This document shows, piece after piece, positions 33,543 through 41,569 of a DNA stretch of 50,744 bases (its first letter is position 1; every line of letters starts with the position of its first letter). Origin of the DNA: an uncultured Acidobacteriota bacterium. Its GTDB lineage: Bacteria > Acidobacteriota > Thermoanaerobaculia > Gp7-AA8. The notes below the pieces were generated by a model that was not told the origin of the DNA, searched no databases, and was given only the letters and a program-made list of their open reading frames with translations. The position numbers and the translations under genes are program-made. The DNA is taken from the NCBI GenBank assembly GCA_937870635.1, contig CALMZP010000169.1, forward strand, positions 1-50,744, written 5' to 3'.

Positions 33543-34307
33543 ATGGCCGATGATCAATACGCCAAGTTCGACTACGGGCGTCTCATCAACTGGGACGATC
33601 GCCTCAAGCGCGAGTGGCCCTTTTTCGAGGAGCTCCTCGGCTCCGCACCATCGAGGCGCATCCTCGATCTCGGGTCGGGCACCGGCGAGCACGCCCGCTT
33701 CCTCGGCGCTCACGGATTCCATGTCACGGGTATCGAGATGTCGCCGGCCATGCTCGAGAAGAGCCGCTCGACGCCTGCAGAGAACGTTCGCTTCATCGAA
33801 GGCGACATGCGCGCGCTGCCCGACCTCGTGGATCAGGGGTATGGCGGCGCCATCTGCGTTGGGAACGTCCTCCCTCATCTCACGGACGCCGACGACCTCC
33901 GCAAGCTCGCCTCGGGACTCCGGCGCGTTCTGACCAGAGGCGCGCCGTTCCTTCTGCAGATTCTCAATTACGACCGGATCGAGATCAGGAAAGAGGGCTC
34001 ACTCCCGATCTCTTTTCTTGCCGATCCGGAAGATCCGAAGGCGACGATCGTCTTTCTGCGGACCATGGAGCTGCAGGCGAACGGCCGGGCCATCTTCATG
34101 CCATCGACGCTGCGCCAGCGATCCGACCGCGAGCCGCCACTCGAGCTACTGGCGTCGCGTCGCGTCGAGATCCGCACGTGGCGCCGCCGCGAGATCGAGG
34201 ATGCGTTGCGCGCGAACGGTTTCGATTCGTTCGAGGTCTTCGGCTCCTACGCGAAAGCTCCATTCGATCCAGCGGAATCGCGCGATCTGATTTTAGTTGC
34301 GCGCTGA
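33543..34307 (+). CDS. SAM-dependent class I methyltransferase
   Basis: A 254-aa cytoplasmic enzyme. Motif I is RRILDLGSGTGEHARFLGAH, motif II has VTGIEMSPAMLEK (the acidic ribose contact), and motif III has ENVRFIEGDMRALP, followed by GYGGAICVGNVLPHLTD. This is a methyltransferase type 11/25 fold; the substrate is unknown. Start is ATG 33543 (GTG 33537 also possible). It lies 15 bases after the Cys-rich gene, so the two are probably co-transcribed. It ends at 34307, just before the decayed deacetylase on the other strand. Confidence 0.85.
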   Translation: MADDQYAKFDYGRLINWDDRLKREWPFFEELLGSAPSRRILDLGSGTGEHARFLGAHGFHVTGIEMSPAMLEKSRSTPAENVRFIEGDMRALPDLVDQGYGGAICVGNVLPHLTDADDLRKLASGLRRVLTRGAPFLLQILNYDRIEIRKEGSLPISFLADPEDPKATIVFLRTMELQANGRAIFMPSTLRQRSDREPPLELLASRRVEIRTWRRREIEDALRANGFDSFEVFGSYAKAPFDPAESRDLILVAR

Positions 34308-34310
34308 AGC

Positions 34311-34505
34311 TCACTTCTGAAGAAGCGCCGCGAGCTGCCGCCAGGTAACCAGCTTGATGTTGTTGTCGCGAAGCGCCTTGCGGAACCTGTCGGAGGTTTC
34401 GTGTGATAGAGCGTGCCCATGTGGGAGTCGAGATGAGTCGGAGGTTTGCTGCCGGGAGGGGAAATGCGAGAAGAGCGAGAACGGCGCGAAGGCCGATCGC
34501 GTCAT
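34311..34505 (-). pseudogene. Decayed ChbG/YdjC-type carbohydrate deacetylase
   Basis: On the minus strand ATG 34505 begins a signal-peptide-like segment that is best read one frame over as RAVLALLAFPLPAAN. In a third frame THLDSHMGTLY (about 34411-34438), the metal-binding motif of ChbG/YdjC deacetylases, is seen. Then ETSDRFRKALRDNNIKLVTW (about 34320-34400) reads as the family's C-terminal helix in the ATG frame. The ~150 residues that should separate these are gone. AAACCTCCGAC occurs on both sides of the THLDSHMG segment, so deletion between short direct repeats is plausible. I call it a pseudogene with an internal deletion and frameshifts. Confidence 0.5.
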
Positions 34506-34537
34506 GGGGGATTCTAGTGGAGCGGGGCTCAAAAGCA

Positions 34538-34636
34538 TGTCATCCCGAGCGTGAGCGAGGGACCTGGGGGCCGGGGGGCACCAGCCATGATCTTCGCGCC
34601 CCTTCACACGGATCCCTCGCTCACGCTCGGATGACA
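34538..34636. repeat. ~100-bp palindromic intergenic repeat, copy 1
   Basis: TGTCATCCCGAGCGTGAGCG begins the left arm and a complementary CGCTCACGCTCGGATGACA ends the right arm at 34636, with a centre containing GATCTTCGCGCCCC. The same element occurs at 37780-37880, so the two copies flank the TonB receptor gene. Non-autonomous palindromes of this kind are usually REP- or MITE-like. Confidence 0.85.
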
Positions 34637-34656
34637 GTGGGTTTCGCGAGTGGGGC

Positions 34657-34682
34657 GCGGGCTAGGTCGCCCGCGCTCCACT
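34657..34682. repeat. AGTGGAGCGCGGGCGACCT repeat, copy 1
   Basis: Reading the minus strand gives AGTGGAGCGCGGGCGACCTA followed by GCCCGC. It is identical at 25 of 26 positions to 47162-47187. It lies between copy 1 of the 100-bp repeat and the 3' end of the TonB receptor gene. The GCGGGCGACCT-type arm is self-complementary (GCGGGCTAGGTCGCCCGC). Confidence 0.75.
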
Positions 34683-34690
34683 GGGTCTTC

Positions 34691-37669
34691 CTAGAATCTC
34701 AGTCCCACCGATACGCGGAATGTGCGAGGCGTCTGGAAGTCGCCTTCGCTGTTCGGTTTGCCGAAGTTCGGCCCACGCCGCCAGTGGACGCCTTCGACCG
34801 GCTCCTCTGTGAACGGGTTGAACGGGAGAAGGTCGTCGTCGTCGGCGTTGGTCAGGATCTCTTCGTCGTACGCGATGACGCCCTGAGCATTGAAGATGTT
34901 GATCACCTCCGGCTGCACGAATAGCTGGATTCCTGCGGGGAGATTGAGACGGTAGTTCACGGCGAGGTCGGTACGGAAGATGTCATCGGTGGTGAGGTTC
35001 CCGCGGCCACCGAAGAAGTAACTGACCGTTGCGGGAGGATCGAGGTAGTCCGGTCCCGTTGTGACATACGGGCGGGCGTCGATTTCGCCATCGAGCGACG
35101 TCCGGTTGGCGGAATCGAAGTTCTGCAGCAGGCTGATGTTGAAATCACCGACAGGCGTCGGCAAATCGTAAGCCGCCCAGATCTTGGCGCGGTTGCGCTG
35201 GTCGCCGGTTAGGTACCCGGTCGGGTAGTTCCATTCCTCACGGCGGTACTCGGGATACTCACCGGCCACGCCGACCAGCGGTCCGCTACCGGAGTTCTCG
35301 CCGATCACGTTCCCGACGAGGCGCGACCACGTATAGGTGCCGCCGAGGTTCAGCCGTTCGAGGAGGCGGTAGCTGAACTGCGTCTGCACGCCCGTGTACT
35401 CTCGGTCATAGACGCCATTGTCGCTGCGGATGATGGACAGGTCGTAAACCGTCCCAAAGGCATCCTGGGTCTGTCCCGTGGTGGCGTCGCGGTAGGACGT
35501 GTAGAAGTTGTCCCAGTTGCGGAGGACGAGGTCGGCGCGGACGTAGCCGCGGCTGCCGATCGCGCTGGCGACGCCGACGCTCATCTCCTTGACCATCGGC
35601 GATTTCAGACCGTTGACGTCGAGCACGCTCTCGACGCCGGGAACAGACGGCGTGGTGCGAAACGGACGCATGTCGGTGCCGCCGTTCGCGAAGAACCACG
35701 CGAGCACTCTGCGGATCGCCTCGTCCGTCGGCACCAGCGCGCTGTTGGGGGCGTTCACGTCGTTGTTGATCGAGGGACCGCGATAGTTCCACTGAAAACT
35801 TGCGTTGCGGCCGGCGGGATCGGCGTCATTGGCCGCGCCTTCCGCGAGGCGGCCCACATACTGACCGTAGCTGGCATTGAGAACGAGGCGTCCGTTCGCC
35901 CTGACGTCGTACTGCGCGGCGAGGCGCGGGCTGATCGCTGAGTCATCGGCGATCTTGAATGTGCGCGCGCCGCTGAGCGCGTCATTCTTGTCATAGCGGA
36001 CGCCGAGGTTGAACGAGAGGTGGTGGTTGAGGGTCCAGCGGTCGTTGAGGAACACAGACCTGGTTGTGTAGTCAGATCCCTGGCTGAGGACGAAGATCGG
36101 CAGCCAGGAGATGCGCGTGAGGGTTCCGCTCGATCCGCCCGGCATGCGCGGGTAGATGGTGCTGCCGCGCACGATCGTGTTCGGAACGCTGATGCGAAAA
36201 TCGCTGCCGTTCTGGTAGTTGTTGACGAGGCGCACTTCGTTGAAGTCTTCGTATCCGGCTTTGATCTCGTGGCTTCCGAAAGATCCGGTGGAGAGGAAGT
36301 ACGTTCCCTTGATCGAGAATACTTCGATGTCGCGCTGCTCTCCGCCGGGCTTGACGCGGAATGTCGGCGACCAGTAGCGCGTGCCACGGGCGCGGTCGGT
36401 GATGAGCGTCCCCTTGATGTTGTCGAAATAGGGCGAGCCGCTCTTGAGGAAGGCGAAGTCCTTCTTCGAATACTGTCCTTCCAGGAAGATCTGTTCGGTC
36501 AGGACGCCGCTGTAGTTGACGGCGAGCATCGTGTTGGGCGTCTCGCGTTCGGCCACGAGGCTGTCCAGATCCATGATCCTCTGGCCGGTCTGGTTCGTCT
36601 CCGACTCGGCAATGTCGAGATACGAGGCGACGACCGTGTGCTTGGGGGTGATGGAGCCGGTCAGTTTGCCTTCGAGTCGCGTCTCCTCGTTGCTGTGCGG
36701 GTAAGTGATGGGTGTGATCTGCGTGCCGACGGAAAGAGGATTCCCGTTCGCATCCTGGTCGCCGGCCCTAGCCAGGCCGGGCACCGTCTGCCGGATGTCT
36801 TCGGTTTCGGCAAAGCGGCCGGCGCCGAAGAACCAGATCCGGTCACGCAGGATCGGGCCGCCGACAGTCGCCTCGTACACGGGATTGATCTTGTCTTCCT
36901 GAGCTTCGGTGAATTCCGTCTCGGCTGCCCAGCTTTCGTTGGAGAGACTGGTGCGGAAGCTTCCGGCGAACTCATTGCCGCCCGACTTCGTGATGGCGTT
37001 GACCACGCCGCCGGTGAAGTGACCGTACTCCGCGGAGATGCCGGCCGTCATGACCGTGGTCTCCTGGATTGCATCTTCGATGAAGAGATCATGAGCCTGG
37101 CCGCGCAGGTTCTCGTTCACGACCGCGCCGTTGACCAGATAGAGGCTGTCGAACGACATGGCGCCGGAGATGATCAGATTTCCTCCAGGACCATTCTGAT
37201 TGACGCCCGGCGCGAGAGTGGTCACGGCCTGCAGATTGCGCTGAACCGGCAGCTCATCGATCAGGTTCTGATTGAAGTTCGTGCTGACCTGCGTCGTTTC
37301 GACCACCGACGGCGCGTTGGCCGTGACCGTGATCGATTCGGCGATGGTCTCCGGCCGCAGGTTTACGTCGACCGTGTTGGTGCGCGCGGCCGTGAGCGTG
37401 ACCTTCTGCGTTACCGTGCGCATGCCCGACAGCTCGTAGCGAACGTTGTATTCGCCGGGCGGGAGGAACGGGACGATGTAGTCGCCCTGCGCCGTGGTGA
37501 CCGTCGTCCTGCTGCCCTGCAGGCTCGGTGACGTGAGAGTCACGGTGACTCCGGGTACGCCCACGCCATCGACCAGGACCTTTCCTGCGATGGTGGCAGT
37601 GGGGAGCGTTTGAGCGAACGCACCGAGAGAGAAAAGAAGCACCAGGGAGAGGATCAGGCACCGTTTCAT
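34691..37669 (-). CDS. TonB-dependent Oar-like outer-membrane receptor
   Basis: A 992-aa protein, signal peptide MKRCLILSLVLLFSLGAFA. Residues ~20-110 are a carboxypeptidase-regulatory-like beta-sandwich (GKVLVDGVGVPGVTVTLTSP, PGEYNVRYELSGM). A plug domain follows (TNFNQNLIDELPVQRN, IQETTVMTAGISAEYGHFTG), then a ~750-residue barrel ending TFRVSVGLRF, a proper beta-signal with terminal Phe. This domain order is typical of the Oar-type receptors abundant in Acidobacteriota, which import polysaccharide fragments or other ligands using the proton-motive force. No ExbB/TonB genes are nearby. TGGAGGTCTTGATG gives a strong ribosome site for ATG 37669. Confidence 0.92.
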   Translation of the reverse strand: MKRCLILSLVLLFSLGAFAQTLPTATIAGKVLVDGVGVPGVTVTLTSPSLQGSRTTVTTAQGDYIVPFLPPGEYNVRYELSGMRTVTQKVTLTAARTNTVDVNLRPETIAESITVTANAPSVVETTQVSTNFNQNLIDELPVQRNLQAVTTLAPGVNQNGPGGNLIISGAMSFDSLYLVNGAVVNENLRGQAHDLFIEDAIQETTVMTAGISAEYGHFTGGVVNAITKSGGNEFAGSFRTSLSNESWAAETEFTEAQEDKINPVYEATVGGPILRDRIWFFGAGRFAETEDIRQTVPGLARAGDQDANGNPLSVGTQITPITYPHSNEETRLEGKLTGSITPKHTVVASYLDIAESETNQTGQRIMDLDSLVAERETPNTMLAVNYSGVLTEQIFLEGQYSKKDFAFLKSGSPYFDNIKGTLITDRARGTRYWSPTFRVKPGGEQRDIEVFSIKGTYFLSTGSFGSHEIKAGYEDFNEVRLVNNYQNGSDFRISVPNTIVRGSTIYPRMPGGSSGTLTRISWLPIFVLSQGSDYTTRSVFLNDRWTLNHHLSFNLGVRYDKNDALSGARTFKIADDSAISPRLAAQYDVRANGRLVLNASYGQYVGRLAEGAANDADPAGRNASFQWNYRGPSINNDVNAPNSALVPTDEAIRRVLAWFFANGGTDMRPFRTTPSVPGVESVLDVNGLKSPMVKEMSVGVASAIGSRGYVRADLVLRNWDNFYTSYRDATTGQTQDAFGTVYDLSIIRSDNGVYDREYTGVQTQFSYRLLERLNLGGTYTWSRLVGNVIGENSGSGPLVGVAGEYPEYRREEWNYPTGYLTGDQRNRAKIWAAYDLPTPVGDFNISLLQNFDSANRTSLDGEIDARPYVTTGPDYLDPPATVSYFFGGRGNLTTDDIFRTDLAVNYRLNLPAGIQLFVQPEVINIFNAQGVIAYDEEILTNADDDDLLPFNPFTEEPVEGVHWRRGPNFGKPNSEGDFQTPRTFRVSVGLRF

Positions 37670-37779
37670 CAAGACCTCCAAATGCACATGCGGGTGAGAG
37701 GGTTGAAACGTACTCTGGTCAGAGGTTACGCGCAAGCAACTGTTGAGGGATGGATATGAGGAGGGGACATCAAAAAGCG

Positions 37780-37880
37780 TGTCATCCCGAGCGTGAGCGA
37801 GGGACCTGGGGGACGGGTGGCGCGCGGTTCGATCTTCGCGCCCCCTTCCACCCAGGTCCCTCGCTACGCTCGGGATGACA
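37780..37880. repeat. ~100-bp palindromic intergenic repeat, copy 2
   Basis: The left arm TGTCATCCCGAGCGTGAGCG and following GAGGGACCTGGGG match copy 1 at 34538, and the right arm ends CGCTCGGGATGACA. The centre shares GATCTTCGCGCCCC with copy 1. It lies upstream of the TonB receptor gene (start 37669) and just downstream of the S9 peptidase stop, beside a second hairpin. Confidence 0.85.
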
Positions 37881-37917
37881 GCGTGAGTGCGACAGCCGAT
37901 GGCTGCCGCACTCACGC
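37881..37917. repeat. Hairpin with GAGTGCGRCAGCC arms (terminator-like)
   Basis: GCGTGAGTGCGACAGCC (37881-37897) pairs with GGCTGCCGCACTCACGC (37901-37917) with one mismatch and a three-base loop. The arm shares the GAGTGCGGCAG sequence of the 27597-27631 hairpin. It stands 13 bases after the S9 peptidase stop (37930, minus strand) and abuts copy 2 of the 100-bp repeat, so it probably ends that transcript. Confidence 0.7.
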
Positions 37918-37929
37918 GAAAACAGAATG

Positions 37930-40734
37930 CTACTTCGCCCGCGAGGTCAGTTCGCTGACCGCGGTGCCGCCACCCATCATTGCCGGCAGCTTCGATTCTC
38001 CCCGCACGATGTAGCGTGGTGAATCCTTCGTGACCCAGTACGTCGTGCCGCCGCCCTCGTTGTCGAGTGGCTCGAGTACGACTTTGTACGTCTGGAAGGT
38101 GCCTGCCGGGACGGTCACTGAATCTTCCGAGACAGCGACCGACCAGAAGCGTACGCGCTGCTGCATGCCTGCCTCGACGGTACGGATGGTCGTGCGGAAG
38201 CCAGGCGACAGGGGCATCGCGGAGACCGCCAGCTCGAGCGCCGCTTCGTCGCCGAACACCGGCGCTTCGAGCGCGACGTTGATCGGCATCTTCTGCGCAC
38301 CCGCATTGATCTCGCCCGTCACGGCCTTGTCGCCGTACGCGATCTGAACCGTTGCGGGCCCCTGCTTCGCCAGACGGCTCACCGGGCGCAACGATGTGGC
38401 ATCGACCACGATGACGTCGGAGGCTTCACCCATCGGCGTCGTCGCCGTCGACGTGACTCGATACACGGCGTTGCCGCCGGAAGTCTCGCGCGCCACGACG
38501 CGCTTGCCGTCGATTTTCATCGTCCGGCCGCCGGACAGGTTGAGAGTCGTCGTGTAATTCAGCGTTCCCGATGCGACGACGCTCGCGTCGACGACGGGAA
38601 GCGGATTGGTCTTCGCCGCGTCGAGCGCGGTGGCGATCTTTGGCTTCTCCACCTTTGCCGGATCGACCGTGATCGCGGTCAGCTTTGCCGCGATGTCATC
38701 GGGCATCGACTCCTGATAGCGGCCGCCGAGGTGTTTGGCCAGGAACTTCTCGATGGCAGCGAACATGGCGATGCGGTTCTCACGCCCCGCGAAGCCGTGC
38801 CCTTCGTCCGGAGCGACGACGTATTCGACGGGACGGCCGAGCTCGCGCATGGCGACGACGATCTGGTCGGATTCCGCCTGCTTGACGCGCGGGTCATTCG
38901 CGCCCTGGATCACGAGCAGCGGATCTTCGATCCGCGACGCGTGGAAAAGCGGCGACTGCGCTTCGAGCAGAGTCTTGTCTTCCGCCACGTCGGGATTGCC
39001 CATGCGCAGAAGGAAGATCTTCTTGACCGGCCCCCAGTAGGCGGGAATCGAGTTCAGCAGAGTGAAGAGATTCGACGGTCCCACGATCGACACGCCGGCT
39101 GCATAGAGCTCCGGTGTGAAGGTCAATCCGGCCAGCGTCGCATATCCGCCGTACGAACCACCCATGATGCCGATCTTCTTCGGATCAGCGATACCGCTGT
39201 CGACGAGATACTTCACGCCGTCGGAGAGGTCATGCTGCATGAGGCCGGTGCCCCACTGTTTGTTGCCGGCGTTGAGGAACTTCTTCCCGTAGCCGGTCGA
39301 GGCGCGGAAATTCGGGCTGAGCACCACGTAACCGCGGTTGGCAAGGAACTGGTGCATCGGGTTGTAGCCCCAGAAATCGCGGGCCCACGGGCCGCCGTGC
39401 GGAACGATGATCGCAGGCAGGTTGCGCGGGTCCACACCCTTCGGAACCGTGAGAAACGCCGGGATCGATCCGCCGTCGCGCGACGGATACCGCACACCCT
39501 TCATCGGCGCGAGGTGCTGGGACGGAAGCTCGGGGCGGGACCGATAGAGCAACGTCGGCGTCCCCGACGCCACGTCGTAGAGATAAACCGAGCCCGGATC
39601 GACGTCGCTCGCGACGCTGACGATCAGCTTGCTGTCGTCATTCGTCTGCGACATGAATCCGATCTCGCCGTCCGGAAGATCTGCGCGAAGATCGTCGAGG
39701 AGGCGCTTGAACTCGGCATCACGGGGGTAGATGCGTTCCCGATCTCCCGTATAGACCGTGGCCACCAGCTCCTCGGTCTTATCCGAGACCAGGATATTGG
39801 TCAGGTCGACCTCTTTTTCCGGGTCAGACTCAACCGGGGTGATCTTTCCGGTGTTCGGGTCGAGCAGCGAGAGCCGCGCGAGGTCGACCTCGGGTCCGAT
39901 GTTCTCGATCACGTAGGCCAGCTTGCCGTTCGTCTGGAAGCGGCCCGGCTGGCAGGTCTCCTCGAACGAGCAGCGCAGGATGACCTTGCCGAGTCTGTTG
40001 TTCGTGACCTGGAGGATCTCGGTGCCGCCGTCGGGCGACTGGCGCGAGGCCAGACGGATCGTGCCCTTCAGGTCGGGGAGGTAGCCGGCGATGTTCTGAT
40101 CGTTGCGGAAGACGAGCTTCCGCTCGCCCGTCTTGAGGTTGAGGCGGTAAACATCGTGCAGCGCGGGGTCGCGTTCGTTCAGTCCGACGAGGATTTCGTT
40201 CGGCGTCGCTTCCGGGACTGCATAGATGAAGGCACGCACGTTGTCGCCCGGAGTCAGATCGCGAGCGGGAGGTACTCCCGTCGCGGGATCGTTCGGCGCG
40301 GCGGGATCGACGGCGTAGACGTGGAAATTCTCGTTGCCGCCCTTGTCCTGGATATAGAGGATGTAGCGGCCATCCTCGCTCCAGAAGTAGCCGCGAACGG
40401 GACGCTTCGTGTCCGCGGTGATGGGGCGCGCCGCCTCGAACGGTTCCTCGGTCCGTTTGACCCAGATGTTCATCACGTTGTTGTGCGGCTTGCGGAACGA
40501 GATGAACTTTCCGTCCGGCGAGATCTGCGCGCCGGCGATCTTCGGATCGTCGAAGAACAGATTGCGGTCGAGAAGCGGCGGGAGCTGCGCGTGCCACGCC
40601 GGCGGGGCCGGCGGGGATGGGGGCGGCGGGGCTGCCACGGTCACCGGTTCGGGAGCTGCGACCGGCGCGGGCGGTGGAACCGTGCATGCACCGAGGAGAA
40701 GCAGGGTCGATGCGAAAGCTGTGAATCTTTTCAT
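37930..40734 (-). CDS. S9 prolyl-oligopeptidase-family lipoprotein peptidase with C-terminal DUF3108-like domain
   Basis: A 934-aa lipoprotein (lipobox LLLGACT), with a Pro/Ala-rich linker after the lipidated Cys. Residues ~55-420 form a beta-propeller (QISPDGKFISFRKPHNN and similar blades), and residues ~430-690 the alpha/beta hydrolase with GGSYGGY (nucleophile Ser ~523), NDPRV (Asp ~614) and DEGHGF (His ~643). The remaining ~240 residues are a separate beta-rich DUF3108-like domain (SVTVPAGTFQTYKVVLEPLD). The enzyme should cleave peptides in the periplasm. AGGAGGCCCG precedes ATG 40734, fixing the start. The extra C-terminal domain is an unusual addition to this family. Confidence 0.92.
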   Translation of the reverse strand: MKRFTAFASTLLLLGACTVPPPAPVAAPEPVTVAAPPPPSPPAPPAWHAQLPPLLDRNLFFDDPKIAGAQISPDGKFISFRKPHNNVMNIWVKRTEEPFEAARPITADTKRPVRGYFWSEDGRYILYIQDKGGNENFHVYAVDPAAPNDPATGVPPARDLTPGDNVRAFIYAVPEATPNEILVGLNERDPALHDVYRLNLKTGERKLVFRNDQNIAGYLPDLKGTIRLASRQSPDGGTEILQVTNNRLGKVILRCSFEETCQPGRFQTNGKLAYVIENIGPEVDLARLSLLDPNTGKITPVESDPEKEVDLTNILVSDKTEELVATVYTGDRERIYPRDAEFKRLLDDLRADLPDGEIGFMSQTNDDSKLIVSVASDVDPGSVYLYDVASGTPTLLYRSRPELPSQHLAPMKGVRYPSRDGGSIPAFLTVPKGVDPRNLPAIIVPHGGPWARDFWGYNPMHQFLANRGYVVLSPNFRASTGYGKKFLNAGNKQWGTGLMQHDLSDGVKYLVDSGIADPKKIGIMGGSYGGYATLAGLTFTPELYAAGVSIVGPSNLFTLLNSIPAYWGPVKKIFLLRMGNPDVAEDKTLLEAQSPLFHASRIEDPLLVIQGANDPRVKQAESDQIVVAMRELGRPVEYVVAPDEGHGFAGRENRIAMFAAIEKFLAKHLGGRYQESMPDDIAAKLTAITVDPAKVEKPKIATALDAAKTNPLPVVDASVVASGTLNYTTTLNLSGGRTMKIDGKRVVARETSGGNAVYRVTSTATTPMGEASDVIVVDATSLRPVSRLAKQGPATVQIAYGDKAVTGEINAGAQKMPINVALEAPVFGDEAALELAVSAMPLSPGFRTTIRTVEAGMQQRVRFWSVAVSEDSVTVPAGTFQTYKVVLEPLDNEGGGTTYWVTKDSPRYIVRGESKLPAMMGGGTAVSELTSRAK

Positions 40735-40780
40735 CGGGCCTCCTGGTTGGATTTTTCTAACGGATTTGTGGTGAACGCGA

Positions 40781-40786
40781 ACTATA
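40781..40786 (-). promoter_or_regulatory. Possible -10 element (TATAGT) of the S9 peptidase gene
   Basis: The minus strand reads GCGATATAGTTCGCG, 47 bases before ATG 40734. The tricorn-homologue gene has a like element (CATATAGTTCCGCG) at a similar distance. No good -35 hexamer is seen, so this may be an extended -10 or a shared regulator site. Confidence 0.3.
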
Positions 40787-40813
40787 TCGCGCCCGTGAAT
40801 ATGATTGCCGGCG

Positions 40814-41446
40814 ATGAAAAAGCTGGCCGCGCTCTCCCTGCTCCTGCTCGCCGCCTGTGCCACGACCACCACTCCGCCGGCGGACCATGACTACCGGGTC
40901 ATCGCCTATGTCCGCGGCCGGACGGATATCGCCCGGATCGGTGCGCAAAAACTGACACATATCAACTATGCGTTCGGCAAAGTGAGCCCGGAAGGAGAAG
41001 TGGTCATCGAGGAGGATGCGCCGGCGCACTTCTCACAGCTCAATGCGCAGTGTCGATTTCATCGAGCAGCACCTTCGCGCCGGGATTCCGGCGAAGAAGA
41101 TCGTTCTCGGCGTCGCCTTCTATGGCCGTTCCTGGAAGGTGTGGGAGAAGCAGCCAACGGTCTTTCGCAGCCATTCGAGGCGTATGACGTCGACGTGCCG
41201 TACTCGCGCCTCGTATCCGAATATTTCACGTCGCCTGCCTTCGAGCGCTTCTGGGATGCGGCTGCGCGTGCCCCTTATCTGTGGGACAGGACGGGACGCC
41301 GGTTCGTGACGTATGACGATCCGCAGTCGCTCCGCGAGAAGGCGCGCTTCGTCAAGTCGCGCGGCCTCGGCGGCGTCATGTACTGGGAGCACAGTCACGA
41401 TCCGGAGGAGCGTCTGCTGGACGTGCTGTCTTCTGAATTGCGATGA
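40814..41446 (+). pseudogene. Decayed GH18 chitinase-like lipoprotein gene
   Basis: The start is a good lipoprotein signal (MKKLAALSLLLLAACATT) followed by the first GH18 strand (YRVIAYVRGRTDIARI, LTHINYAFG). After HFSQLNA (~41046) the expected middle, including the catalytic DxxDxDxE, is missing, and the sequence resumes in another frame with SVDFIEQHLRAGIPAKKIVL and GVAFYGRSW. Near 41140 it returns to the first frame with GVGEAANGLSQPFEAYD and VMYWEHSHDPEE, the GH18 end. An internal deletion of roughly 200 codons plus two compensating frameshifts leaves no active site. The 210-residue frame is open throughout but encodes a nonsense middle. Confidence 0.75.
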
Positions 41447-41480
41447 GCTTTCACCACGGAGACGGAGAACGACGCTCACC

Positions 41481-41546
41481 GCAGAGGCGCAGAGGACGCA
41501 GAGGGACGCAGAGAAGGTGGCAGAAGGCCTCTGCGTCCCCTCTGCG
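41481..41546. repeat. CGCAGAGGACGCAGAGG inverted repeat
   Basis: CGCAGAGGACGCAGAGG (41488-41504) and related GGACGCAGAG units face CCTCTGCGTCCCCTCTGCG (41528-41546). The element fills the space between the decayed chitinase and the M24 peptidase stop (41570, minus strand) and probably folds as a long hairpin. Confidence 0.7.
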
Positions 41547-41569
41547 ATCTTCAGGTGTGTCGTTAGAAG

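Noticed and set aside
34538-34636. Insertion sequence ends
   Set aside because: The arms are palindromic but no transposase or target duplication is present; described as a repeat only.
38731-40890. Very long open frame antisense to the S9 peptidase gene
   Set aside because: It is a mirror of codon bias in GC-rich DNA; the product is Arg-rich with no domain or signal, while the opposite strand encodes a complete S9 peptidase.
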